Made by a program: the position numbers and the translations under genes. DNA of 64,000 bases, taken from positions 992,001 through 1,056,000 of the forward strand of contig NZ_JASJOU010000001.1 of the NCBI RefSeq assembly GCF_030068605.1. The letters are read 5' to 3'. Shown here piece by piece: positions 1 to 8,728 of the stretch (position 1 is its first letter; every line of letters starts with the position of its first letter). The stretch is from Xanthocytophaga agilis. Lineage in GTDB: Bacteria; Bacteroidota; Bacteroidia; Cytophagales; 172606-1. Under the pieces are notes generated by a model that saw nothing but the letters and a program-made list of their open reading frames with translations, searched no databases and had not been told where the DNA came from.

Positions 1-678
1 CGGATCTTTACGAATTTTTAATTCTTCATCAGCAACAATAGTGAACATCCCTTTAAGTGCTTTATCTGTTGTATATTTTGTCAGATCTGTATTTACTTTC
101 TTGACCATTGGCAATTTATTATATGTAGTAGTGATTTCAGTCCACAGACGAGTAGCGGTAGTAGAATCCAGTGCTTTCTTTATATGAGGTGAGAATGCAC
201 TTGCCAGCTTATCAGATGTTTTGGTCTTTAAATAGCTGGTTGCTGCATCATTGCTTCCTGTTAGAATGTTCTTAGCATCTGTAATTGTCATTGACGTGAT
301 TGCATTCAGAAAGATGGGGGCTGCTTCTTTTGCAGCTCCTTCAGCTGCCCGGTTTAATGTTAATTCAAATTGATCAACTTTTTTTCCTAAGCCAATTTCT
401 CTGAGTTTGGTAGATACCTTTTGCACATCTTCAGGAAATGGGATTTTTACAACTGGATTTTTGTAGAAACCATCTGCTTTATTTAACTGGGTAGATGCAT
501 TTTTTGTACCTACAGACAAAGCTTCTTTCAGACCTTTTGCTATATCACTCTCAGATAACGATGTAGTACTACTGGTGACAGATGTAACTTTTTCTTTCAG
601 TTTATCCAAGCTCAACTGTGCAAATGCACCTGTGAAAGTCAAAGTAGTGAGTAATGTGATTGCAATCTTTCTTTGCAT
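1..678 (-). CDS. DUF4197 family secreted/periplasmic protein (3' end cut by window)
   Basis: Reading the minus strand from the ATG at 678 gives a Sec signal peptide (MQRKIAITLLTTLTFTGAFA) followed by a protein that stays open to the window edge at base 1. The segment around residues 50-110 carries ALSVGTKNAS, ADGFYKNPVVKIPFPEDVQK, IGLGKKVDQFELTLNRAAE and KEAAPIFLNAI, which I recognise as the DUF4197 signature. The function of DUF4197 proteins is not known; the signal peptide places it outside the cytoplasm. The true C-terminus lies outside the window. No operon partner is visible, because the next gene upstream ends in its own terminator near 889-926. Confidence 0.85.
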   Translation of the reverse strand, partial: MQRKIAITLLTTLTFTGAFAQLSLDKLKEKVTSVTSSTTSLSESDIAKGLKEALSVGTKNASTQLNKADGFYKNPVVKIPFPEDVQKVSTKLREIGLGKKVDQFELTLNRAAEGAAKEAAPIFLNAITSMTITDAKNILTGSNDAATSYLKTKTSDKLASAFSPHIKKALDSTTATRLWTEITTTYNKLPMVKKVNTDLTKYTTDKALKGMFTIVADEELKIRKDP

Positions 679-883
679 GGTGAGTATAAAAATTAAAGAA
701 ACGGTGAAAACGCGGTAAAATTGAAATAATACTTTCAGCGATAAGTAGTTTGAGGTATCTGGAAATGAAGATATTTCTTTTAAAACGACCAAAATATTTT
801 TTTAGTAGAAATTTTAGACCTTTTGTAGGAGTAAAATGTAAGAAATCCAGTTCATTTTATAGACTTCAGGTGGAAATAGGGAG

Positions 884-926
884 AAAAAAAGAACCAGTGT
901 ATATACACAATAGTCCACTGGCTCTT
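884..926 (-). terminator. Rho-independent terminator after the PrnB-like gene
   Basis: On the minus strand AAGAGCCAGTG (926-916) pairs with CACTGGTTCTT (899-889; one G-U pair), followed by a run of T. It sits about 20 bp past the stop codon at 949 and ends the minus-strand PrnB-like transcript. Confidence 0.75.
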
Positions 927-948
927 TTATTATCTTATACTTGAATAC

Positions 949-2112
949 TCAGTTTCTTGAAATATTTCTTCCAGATTCAGGTGCTTGAAAGTTAGAAATA
1001 CAAATTTCAAGCATATCAATTTTTTGATTGGTTAGATTTAGAATATGAGTAAGTATATCTGTAGAGTAACCACCACTACCATGATTACGATGGGTATTTT
1101 CATTCGTGGTAAAGGTTAGATCTTGCTTCTTCGTATGTGCATAGGCTTCCTCTGCTATTTTTTTATGAGGCATACGAAAACTTTTCAGCAATCTGCAACA
1201 GGAACTGAGACTTTTAAGCGAGTCTAAAATTATACTATTAAATTCTACCTGACCATCTGCCAAACGACAGACTTTACTTACCATACTTGATTTATTCTCA
1301 AATTCGAGATATATGTTCCGCATTTCAGGGTGAATATAAGGCAAATAGGTTTCTTTAAAAATGCGGTACTCTTCATCCTGACAATCACTACTCCATAGGA
1401 GATGATCAAAGACAAACATAGGCATTTCTACTGCTCCAGGCCCTAAATATTCACGATTATTTAATATAATAGGATCGAAATAAAACCGGAGTTCATTGGC
1501 AAAGTAGGAGGGTGATACTTTTCGTCGAGCTATTACAATGCCTTCAATCACGTTTTCAAATAAGGCAACTATTTCCTGACATATTATTTTGAACTCTGGT
1601 GAACTAAGTGATGTAAGGTGGAGATTTCGCAGAAGAATAATGCAACGAACCAATGGCTCCATCGCTACTACTACACTCTCTATCAAAAATTGTTCATCCT
1701 GAGTTCCTGTATAAGTACGTCTGCGGAAATCTGTTGGGTTCCAAACTGTATAGTGCAATAATGTATCACGAGGAGGTAAACCTGATTTCTCTCCCATAAG
1801 ATTCATTTTATCTTCCAGTTCTGGTATGATATTGACCGGTTCTACCTGATGCCTTTTTAAAGAACCCAGTAAAAAACCTATATCCCGAATAGCTGCATTA
1901 GCCTGATATTTATCAAATGTATGAATCTCATTCATTGATGGCATAATATCTACCAGCAATAATACAAGTTCAATAGTATCCTTTTTTTGATTAAGAAAAG
2001 GAAGTTTATGGATGAGTTGATCTGCTTTTAGAGGATCGAGATTTGAGATATATTCATTTTCCTGAGATAAAGACGTGACTGAAACCTCAACCGAAAAAGG
2101 CGCAGAATGCAT
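949..2112 (-). CDS. PrnB-like heme enzyme (monodechloroaminopyrrolnitrin synthase family)
   Basis: This 387-residue protein resembles PrnB along its whole length. PrnB is the heme enzyme of the IDO/TDO superfamily that rearranges 7-chlorotryptophan in pyrrolnitrin biosynthesis. Shared blocks, compared with PrnB from memory, are AAIRDIGFLLGSLKRH (73-88), LPPRDTLLHYTVWNPT (112-127), YLGPGAVEMPMFVFDHLLW (222-240), FKETYLPYIHP (252-262) and GSGGY (346-350). The MPHKK histidine (His316) aligns by context with the proximal heme ligand of PrnB, so heme binding is inferred. It follows a STAS-like gene by 36 bp on the same strand, and an O-methyltransferase lies divergent upstream. No halogenase or other prn gene is in the window, so the substrate is unknown and may be tryptophan or another indole. 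Confidence 0.8.
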   Translation of the reverse strand: MHSAPFSVEVSVTSLSQENEYISNLDPLKADQLIHKLPFLNQKKDTIELVLLLVDIMPSMNEIHTFDKYQANAAIRDIGFLLGSLKRHQVEPVNIIPELEDKMNLMGEKSGLPPRDTLLHYTVWNPTDFRRRTYTGTQDEQFLIESVVVAMEPLVRCIILLRNLHLTSLSSPEFKIICQEIVALFENVIEGIVIARRKVSPSYFANELRFYFDPIILNNREYLGPGAVEMPMFVFDHLLWSSDCQDEEYRIFKETYLPYIHPEMRNIYLEFENKSSMVSKVCRLADGQVEFNSIILDSLKSLSSCCRLLKSFRMPHKKIAEEAYAHTKKQDLTFTTNENTHRNHGSGGYSTDILTHILNLTNQKIDMLEICISNFQAPESGRNISRN

Positions 2113-2148
2113 AAAGGATGGTTTGGGATTAATATGGTTTTATGTATA

Positions 2149-2565
2149 TTATTTTTCTGTCAGCCATTGATAACATTTTTCCAAAGAGCCAAATGTCTGT
2201 ATCTGTAACTGACGGAATTGAGCCTGTGTATTTACCTTATTTACAGTTGCCTGAGCAAATACATCTTCTGCTACCAAAATAGCTATTTTTCGTAATCCCA
2301 ATTTCTCAACTTCATCAAACCATACCCCACCTATATACTCCTGAAGTTCTTTTGCCAATACTTTCAGCTCAGACTGATCACTGATATGTCGAGTTAGATT
2401 TTCCTGTTTTATTTTTTCATTCATCACTTCACATCCTCTTTTCAAATCCTCAAACTTTAAGAAGCCCATCCATTTGGCAATGACTACTTTATCTGTTGGA
2501 TCATAGGTCAACTTAATATATTTCTCATTGAGAATTGACTGAGTTTGTTTTGTTTTAAAATCCAT
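2149..2565 (-). CDS. STAS/SpoIIAA-like hypothetical protein
   Basis: A 138-residue soluble protein with the look of Bacteroidota STAS/SpoIIAA-like proteins. It has an N-terminal beta pair (KVVIAKWMGF), a helix (LKRGCEVMNEKIKQEN), a central strand with HISDQSEL, then KIAILVAED and a C-terminal helix ending in CYQWLTEK. Such proteins are usually annotated without function. It is the first gene of a likely two-gene transcript with the PrnB-like gene 36 bp downstream. No catalytic motif is visible. A regulatory or scaffold role is only a guess from the fold class. Confidence 0.6.
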   Translation of the reverse strand: MDFKTKQTQSILNEKYIKLTYDPTDKVVIAKWMGFLKFEDLKRGCEVMNEKIKQENLTRHISDQSELKVLAKELQEYIGGVWFDEVEKLGLRKIAILVAEDVFAQATVNKVNTQAQFRQLQIQTFGSLEKCYQWLTEK

Positions 2566-3153
2566 GACTCTTGTTTTGTTTATATAAATGTAAAGGAGTA
2601 AAATATATGTAATTAACGTTTTTAGTAAAAATATATATTTTTTTGTTAATTGATGTTGGTTCTATTGTTTGGAAATTGTGAATGTTTTTTACGAAGAGTA
2701 ATTTTCTTTGGAATAATGGGATAAATGAGCTAAAATATTAGTTAAGAGGGTTTTATCTATAATACATTCACTGATGTCTATTACAGCTGAAAGTTTAATG
2801 GCGTGGTTATTTTGTGTTTTTATGTGAAATACCAGATTGATATTTTATGTGTAATAAAAGATGTTTTTTTGTATGAGGTAAGGGTTGCCAAAACTATTTT
2901 AAGACAGGAAAGAAACCGGGTTTTAGAGCCAGCCAAGATTATTGTAAGGGGTATAGTCGGAGATCATGGGACAAAAAATAGATACAGAGGTGGCACAGAA
3001 GATGCTTTTGCATCTTATATAAAATAGTTTAGACAACTTCTTAAAGGGAATAGGGTTTTCATTCCTATTGGGTAGCAAGTTATTTCGTGTTGCATAGACG
3101 TTAATTGGACATAAATAGTATTCTTTAAATTTTAAATTCTAGGAGTATTTCAA
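2566..3153. other. 588-bp divergent intergenic region
   Basis: AT-rich spacer between the minus-strand STAS/PrnB pair and the plus-strand methyltransferase; it must contain both promoters. I see no clear TAnnTTTG promoter, repeat or RNA. The one open frame (2803-3027) has no recognisable protein features. Confidence 0.5.
3141..3145 (+). promoter_or_regulatory. Shine-Dalgarno AGGAG for the methyltransferase
   Basis: AGGAG lies 8 bases before the ATG at 3154. It is notable because most genes here lack an obvious ribosome-binding site, and it supports the first of the two adjacent ATG codons as the start. Confidence 0.6.
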
Positions 3154-4164
3154 ATGATGGATCCATCAAAAATCATGCAGGTTGGGCTAGGTTTCTGGGC
3201 TTCAAAAACTCTACTAGCTGCTATTAAACTAGAATTATTTACCCATTTGGGTGACCATGCATATTCTGTAGATAAGATCAAAGAATCTACAGGGATTAAA
3301 GGAAATGCCGCATTAGATTTTCTAGACGCATTGTATTCTTTAGGTTTTTTAGAAAGAGAAGGTGTAGGGGCTTCCGCTATGTATAAGAATACACCAGAAA
3401 CAGCTTTTTTTCTTGATAAAAATCGGCCAGCCTATATTGGCGGTTTTTTTGAGATGGCTAATGATCGGGAATACAGATTCTGGGCAGATTTAGAGGAAGG
3501 ACTAACAACAGGATTGCCTCAGAATGAGATCAAACAAACCGGACTTGAGTCATTTACAGCTATTTATCAGCATTCAGTACGAGAGTTTACAGAAGCAATG
3601 ACAAGTATTCAATTGGGCGGTTTCAGTGCTTTTGTAGACAAATTCGACTTTTCCAGTTACAATAGTTTATTGGATTTAGGTGGATCTGGTGCCACATTGT
3701 CTGCATTGGTTGCAGGAAAACATCCACACATGCATTGTATTAGTTATGATATGCCTGCCGTTGAGTTTCTGGCTAAGGAAACAGTACAGAATTTTAACCT
3801 TGAAGGACAAGTTACAATCCAAAGTGGTAACTTCTTTACTGATGAGCTACCCAAAGCAGATATGATTACGATGGGTAATATTTTGCATAGCTTTGATCTG
3901 GAAAAGAAAAAGTTATTGATTAAAAAATCGTATGAGGCTCTACCTGTAGGTGGTGCATTATGTATTATAGAACTAATTATTGATGAAGAAAGACGTCACA
4001 ATACATTTGCCTTATTGATGTCGCTGAATATGCTTATTGAATCAGATGGGGGATTTAATTATACAATGTCAGACTTGGAAGGGTGGGTGAGAGAAGTTGG
4101 TTTTACAAGGACAGAAATTTTTCCTCTGGCTGGGCCAACAAGTGCAGCAATTGCCTATAAATAA
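3154..4164 (+). CDS. SAM-dependent O-methyltransferase (acetylserotonin OMT-like)
   Basis: 336 residues with the two-domain layout of small-molecule O-methyltransferases. An N-terminal winged-helix dimerisation domain (about 1-100) contains LELFTHLGDHAYSVDKI and ALDFLDALYSLGFLER. A Rossmann SAM-binding domain has the glycine motif LLDLGGSGATLSALVA near 172-187 and MITMGNILHSFDLEKKK near 240-256. The family methylates hydroxyl groups of aromatic or polyketide metabolites. Its position opposite a PrnB-like gene suggests, as inference only, that both act on an aromatic small molecule. A strong terminator follows directly. Confidence 0.8.
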   Translation: MMDPSKIMQVGLGFWASKTLLAAIKLELFTHLGDHAYSVDKIKESTGIKGNAALDFLDALYSLGFLEREGVGASAMYKNTPETAFFLDKNRPAYIGGFFEMANDREYRFWADLEEGLTTGLPQNEIKQTGLESFTAIYQHSVREFTEAMTSIQLGGFSAFVDKFDFSSYNSLLDLGGSGATLSALVAGKHPHMHCISYDMPAVEFLAKETVQNFNLEGQVTIQSGNFFTDELPKADMITMGNILHSFDLEKKKLLIKKSYEALPVGGALCIIELIIDEERRHNTFALLMSLNMLIESDGGFNYTMSDLEGWVREVGFTRTEIFPLAGPTSAAIAYK

Positions 4165-4171
4165 AAATATA

Positions 4172-4196
4172 AAGCCAACCATTTGGTTGGCTTTTG
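4172..4196. terminator. Bidirectional terminator between convergent genes
   Basis: Perfect 9-bp stem AAGCCAACC / GGTTGGCTT with an ATTT loop, 8 bp after the methyltransferase stop and just before the convergent DeoR gene end at 4199. Confidence 0.85.
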
Positions 4197-4198
4197 TA

Positions 4199-4957
4199 CT
4201 ATAATATCTGAATACCACTATAACTGTATGGAACCAATAGAGGTGAGTCGGGTGGTAATTCAGTAATGAAATAATCTATTTCGGATAGATCCGCTATTTT
4301 CATCCGCATAACACTATTCATCTTTTCTGAAATTGCCAGTACTGCTATTTTGTCAGCAGCTTTTATCATTGCTTTTTTTGCCTGAATTGTTTCCCAATCA
4401 GAATCTGTTAGTCCTTCTCGGGCGTCAATAGCATTGGTTCCCATAATGCATAGATCTACATGTAATTCGGAAAGGCGTTGATATACCTCTCCACCAACAC
4501 TCATTTGGCTATAGCGGGATATCTGACCACCGATTAGAATGATTTCCAAATTAGGCTTGTCTAAAAGCTCAACAGCTGTCAAAGGATTGAGCGTGACGAA
4601 AGTCGCTTTCAAATCAGAAGGAATGATCTTGACCAGTTCCCGAATTGTAGTACCTCCACCAATAAGGACCAGCATACCATCTTCTATTAATGGTAGCATT
4701 TTTTCTGCTATGATCTTTTTGCTGTTATGCGCATAGGTTTCCTGTAATTGCGATGTATGATGATAGGCTTTGGACATAGCACCTCCACGAATCTTTATGA
4801 GTTTACCCTCTTCTGCCAGATCATTGATATCTCGCCGAATTGTGTCTTCTGAAACATTCAACACCTGGGATAGTTCTGACAGCGACATTCGGGTGTGAAT
4901 GTTCACTTGCTGTATAATCTGATCTTTACGCTCTCCTTTGAGAAAAATGACTGACAT
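4199..4957 (-). CDS. DeoR/GlpR-family transcriptional regulator
   Basis: 252 residues. The N-terminal DeoR winged helix-turn-helix (about 8-60) shows SLSELSQVLNVSEDTIRRDI and the family-typical LIKIRGGAM. The C-terminal DeoRC sensor domain (about 75-235) has IGGGTTIREL, LIGGQISRYSQMSVGG and MGTNAIDAREGLT, typical of repressors that respond to phosphorylated sugars. It is divergent from the SusC gene across a 625-bp spacer and is the only regulator next to the catabolic genes at 5583-18627, so it is the likely regulator of that locus. No hybrid two-component or anti-sigma gene is present there. Confidence 0.85.
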   Translation of the reverse strand: MSVIFLKGERKDQIIQQVNIHTRMSLSELSQVLNVSEDTIRRDINDLAEEGKLIKIRGGAMSKAYHHTSQLQETYAHNSKKIIAEKMLPLIEDGMLVLIGGGTTIRELVKIIPSDLKATFVTLNPLTAVELLDKPNLEIILIGGQISRYSQMSVGGEVYQRLSELHVDLCIMGTNAIDAREGLTDSDWETIQAKKAMIKAADKIAVLAISEKMNSVMRMKIADLSEIDYFITELPPDSPLLVPYSYSGIQIL

Positions 4958-5582
4958 GAATGGTAAGTAAGCTTACAGAGTTAAATGTTTGGAAATGAAG
5001 ATAATAGGTTGTTAGAGAGCCTTTAAGGAAAGCCTGTTCTAAGAACTTGTTAATATAGTAAACGAAAGTATACAATCTGTTAACTATCCAATATATGTAT
5101 AGAAAGAAATATATGCAATCATTTTTGGTTGATTTATTTGCAAATTTTGCAATATTTTTTCGAATTATTGAGCAATTTCACTTGTATGTTGCATTTTAAT
5201 CAGCTAGCTAGAAACAGTTTGAGATTTTTGTATGCTAACTAATACTTGTGAGAACCTTTTAGCTAAAGGGATATCTCTGCCTTTTAAGTGTAATAGCTAG
5301 AATTTGTGTCCTTTTACTACATTTTTTGATTGTAAGTCTATTCTTCTTTTCATTTTTAAAATCTTGTTGTATTTGTATTAAGTGGCAATTTTAAAAAATG
5401 CATATATAAAATTTTACTAAAATGTCGATTTTAAAAACAAGATCTGGATATTTAGTAAAAAAATAGCAATAAAATTTGTTTTATAATTTATTACTCCGAT
5501 ATTGTTGCAAAAATTGCAGAATAATGTTGCTTTTTTTGCAATATTATATTTGGAAACCCTTAACTATCCCTATTTAGTGCCT
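4958..5582. promoter_or_regulatory. Divergent control region between the DeoR gene and SusC
   Basis: 625 bp of very AT-rich DNA with no gene. It contains a 10-bp inverted repeat TTTTACTAAA (5412-5421) / TTTAGTAAAA (5451-5460), a candidate operator. No exact TAnnTTTG box was found; near misses with a 3-base spacer (TAGAATTTG, TAAAATTTG) occur around 5297 and 5470. Confidence 0.4.
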
Positions 5583-8500
5583 ATGACTAAAAGTCTACAC
5601 AGAAAGCCGATTCGTTGGATGTGGCTTCTGACCATCTTCTTTTTATTGACATTACCTGTGTTTGCACAACAAACCATTACAGGTGATGTAACGAATGTAA
5701 CGGATAACACAGCATTGCCTGGAGTAACTGTTTCTGTTAAAGGTACAACTAATGGTACTACTACAGATGCCAATGGACATTATAGCATTAAAGTAAATGA
5801 TCCAAATGCGACACTGGTATTTTCATTTATTGGATATGTTACAGAAGAGGTTGCAATAGGAGGGAGAGCAACAGTAAATATTTCTTTGGCTCCAGATATT
5901 CAGTCTCTGGGTGAAGTAGTAGTTACTGCATTGGGTATTGAAAAAGACAAAAAAGCAGTAGTTTATTCTGTATCAGAAGCTAAAGGAAGCGAGTTTACAC
6001 AAGCTAGGGAAAATAACGTTGCCAATGCACTAACTGGAAAAATTGCAGGTGTAAATGCAACTGGCTTGTCAACAGGACCTGGTGGTTCGAGCCGTGTTGT
6101 GATTAGGGGAAATGGATCACTGACTGGTAACAGCCAGCCTCTCTATGTTATCAATGGTATGCCAATGGACAATAGCGTTCCTGGTGGAAGTTCAACGCCT
6201 AACGGATTAGGTACACGAAATGGGGTAGATCGTGGAGATGGGATTGCTGCTATTAATCCAGATGATATAGAGTCAATTTCTGTATTAAAAGGTGGAGCTG
6301 CTGCTGCGCTATATGGTTCAAGAGGTGCCAATGGGGTAATCCTGATTACAACTAAAAAAGGTCGTGCTCAGAAAGGGATAGGCGTTGAATACAATGGTAC
6401 CTATACGATGGAAAATGTATCAGTATTTCCTGATTTTCAGTATGAATATGGTCAGGGAGATGGAGGGGTTATGCCTACTACACTAGCACAAGCTCAGGCA
6501 ACTGGCCGTCGTTCATTTGGAGCAAAAATAGATGGTTCTACAAACTATGTAGCTGCTGATGGAAAGACACATCCTTATGTAGCGCAAAAGGATAATCTGA
6601 AGAATTTTTATCAGACTGGTACCACATTTACAAATACAATTGCCTTATCTGGTGGTAATGAATCTGTTGTCTATAGACTTTCATTAGCTGATTTGAATGC
6701 AAAAAGTGTATTGCCAACTAATACGTATAACCGCAAAACGGCTAACGCGAGTTTATCTGGCAAGCTGAGTAGCAAATTGCGATTTGAAGCTGTTGCACAA
6801 TATAATCTGGAAAAAGGTACTAACCGACCTATTGCAGGTGATGCGTTGGGTAATCCAAACTGGATGCCTTATGAAGTGGCTAATACAGTGGATGTTCGTT
6901 GGTTAAAACCTGGTCATGATGCAAATGGAAATGAAATTTTGTGGAACGATGCGGGTATTGTAACAAATGGATATTTCTTTATCAATAAATTCAAAGAGAC
7001 AGATACGAAAAACAGATTTATAGGCCAGGCTTCAATTTCCTATGATCTTCTAAAGAATTTGACTGTAAAAGGAAACATTACACGAGATTTTTATAACTAT
7101 AGTTTTACTAGTATTATTCCTACAGGAACACAGTATGTGCCAAATGGTCAATATGATGGTATTAAATCTACTGTGTCTGAAACCAATAGCCTGTTAACGG
7201 CAAATTATCGTACGACACTTAACGAGAAGTTCGGTATTTCTGCTCTGGTAGGTGGTAACATTCTGGTGAGGAAATCTGATGATTATAACTACACAGGTGA
7301 ACGGTTTATCATACCTTATTTCTATAGCTATGCTAACTTAGGAACTTCTTCTGCTGTACCCTATGCTGGAAATATGAGAACCAATTCTGTATTTGGATCT
7401 TTAGACCTTGATTATAAGAGCATAGTATTCTTGACAGCAACTGGCCGTCAGGATTGGTTTTCTACACTTAGTCCGGCAAACAACAGTGTCTTTTATCCTA
7501 GTATAGGAACAAGCTTTGTATTGTCAGATGTAGTTAAAATGCCGTCTGTTGTTGATATGTTGAAATTGCGTGCATCCTGGGCACAAGTTGGTGGTGGAGG
7601 TCCTGATCCGTATGCAATTAATCTGGCCTACGGAAATGTACCGAGTGCTAGTTCTGTACCACTGCAAAATGTGTATTCTGCTATTTCTGGTGCCTATGCT
7701 GTACCCAACGATATTCTTAAACCTTATACAAGTACAACTTTTGAAGTAGGTTTGAATACTCAACTTTTCCAGAATCGTTTAAACTTTGATATTACATTAT
7801 ATGACCGTAGGACTACTGACGATATTGTTAGTGTGCCTATCTCTTATGGTTCTGGTTATAATGTAGCTATTCTTAACGCAGGTAAGTTAAGTAACAAAGG
7901 TATTGAGTTAATGATTGATGGTACACCTATAAAGACTGATGCATTCAGGTGGAATGCGAGCTTCAATTTTGCCTATAATAAAAGCGAAGTTTTGAAATTA
8001 GCTGATGGCATTACTACTGCAAATATTGGTACTTCAGCCAATGGAAATGCTTTCATTAACAACCAGGTTGGTAAGCCTTTTGGTTCAATTTATGGGTATC
8101 GGATGCTTAAAGATGCATCTGGGAATATCATTTACGATACTAACTCAAATCTACCTATGCAAACTGATAATAATCAGTTTCTGGGCCAGGGAGTACCACC
8201 TTATACAATGGGATTAACCAATGATTTTAAGTATAAAAATTTCTCATTGAATGTATTGGTAGATGGTAAATTTGGTGGAAGTATTTTTTCTGTAATGGAA
8301 GTATATGCTACTCGCTTAGGCTTACTAAAATCTACACTACCTGGACGTGAGAATGGCTTAGAATTAAATGGTGTAACCAAAGATGGAGCTGAATATTCGT
8401 ATACAGTGCCAGTGGCAAACTTACGTAGTGCATACTATAACAACATGAACAGATACACAGAGTTATTTGTACATGATGCTAGTTTCGTAAAGTTACGCCA

Positions 8501-8720
8501 GGTGATTCTTACTTATAACCTACCTACAGAGTTATTCAAACGCTTTGGAGTTCAAGGAGCTAGTATTTCACTGGTAGGCCGTAACCTTCTTATCCTTTAT
8601 AAACAGACTGATAATTTTGATCCGGAACAAAGCTTGACTAATGGAGCTGCACAAGGAATTGAGTCGATTGGTTTACCACGTACCCGTTCATATGGTTTGA
8701 ATCTGAGTCTGAAATTTTAA
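5583..8720 (+). CDS. SusC/RagA-family TonB-dependent outer-membrane transporter
   Basis: 1045 residues from the ATG at 5583. This start puts a clean signal peptide (basic MTKSLHRKPIR, hydrophobic core, cleavage after PVFA) at the N-terminus. An ATG-less extension to 5502 would bury it. Next come a carboxypeptidase-regulatory-like domain (about 30-110: GVTVSVKGTTNGTTTDANG), a plug domain (about 120-250: VVVTALGIEKDKK, VVIRGNGSL, PLYVINGMPMDN, LYGSRGANGVILITTKKG) and a TonB-dependent barrel ending in an aromatic residue (LSLKF). With the SusD protein 8 bp downstream it forms a nutrient-uptake complex in the outer membrane. The GH20 and GH29 genes that follow suggest a GlcNAc/fucose-containing glycan or glycopeptide ligand. 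Confidence 0.93.
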   Translation: MTKSLHRKPIRWMWLLTIFFLLTLPVFAQQTITGDVTNVTDNTALPGVTVSVKGTTNGTTTDANGHYSIKVNDPNATLVFSFIGYVTEEVAIGGRATVNISLAPDIQSLGEVVVTALGIEKDKKAVVYSVSEAKGSEFTQARENNVANALTGKIAGVNATGLSTGPGGSSRVVIRGNGSLTGNSQPLYVINGMPMDNSVPGGSSTPNGLGTRNGVDRGDGIAAINPDDIESISVLKGGAAAALYGSRGANGVILITTKKGRAQKGIGVEYNGTYTMENVSVFPDFQYEYGQGDGGVMPTTLAQAQATGRRSFGAKIDGSTNYVAADGKTHPYVAQKDNLKNFYQTGTTFTNTIALSGGNESVVYRLSLADLNAKSVLPTNTYNRKTANASLSGKLSSKLRFEAVAQYNLEKGTNRPIAGDALGNPNWMPYEVANTVDVRWLKPGHDANGNEILWNDAGIVTNGYFFINKFKETDTKNRFIGQASISYDLLKNLTVKGNITRDFYNYSFTSIIPTGTQYVPNGQYDGIKSTVSETNSLLTANYRTTLNEKFGISALVGGNILVRKSDDYNYTGERFIIPYFYSYANLGTSSAVPYAGNMRTNSVFGSLDLDYKSIVFLTATGRQDWFSTLSPANNSVFYPSIGTSFVLSDVVKMPSVVDMLKLRASWAQVGGGGPDPYAINLAYGNVPSASSVPLQNVYSAISGAYAVPNDILKPYTSTTFEVGLNTQLFQNRLNFDITLYDRRTTDDIVSVPISYGSGYNVAILNAGKLSNKGIELMIDGTPIKTDAFRWNASFNFAYNKSEVLKLADGITTANIGTSANGNAFINNQVGKPFGSIYGYRMLKDASGNIIYDTNSNLPMQTDNNQFLGQGVPPYTMGLTNDFKYKNFSLNVLVDGKFGGSIFSVMEVYATRLGLLKSTLPGRENGLELNGVTKDGAEYSYTVPVANLRSAYYNNMNRYTELFVHDASFVKLRQVILTYNLPTELFKRFGVQGASISLVGRNLLILYKQTDNFDPEQSLTNGAAQGIESIGLPRTRSYGLNLSLKF

Positions 8721-8728
8721 CAAAAAAC

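Noticed and set aside
750-944. 64-residue plus-strand ORF
   Set aside because: It contains the minus-strand terminator of the PrnB-like gene (884-926), is Lys/Phe-rich from AT-rich DNA and has no protein features.
2803-3027. 74-residue plus-strand ORF in the spacer before the methyltransferase
   Set aside because: No motif, no ribosome site, odd composition. I could not support it beyond being open.
5502-5582. N-terminal extension of the SusC reading frame
   Set aside because: It would place 27 residues before a complete signal peptide. The ATG at 5583 gives the normal architecture.
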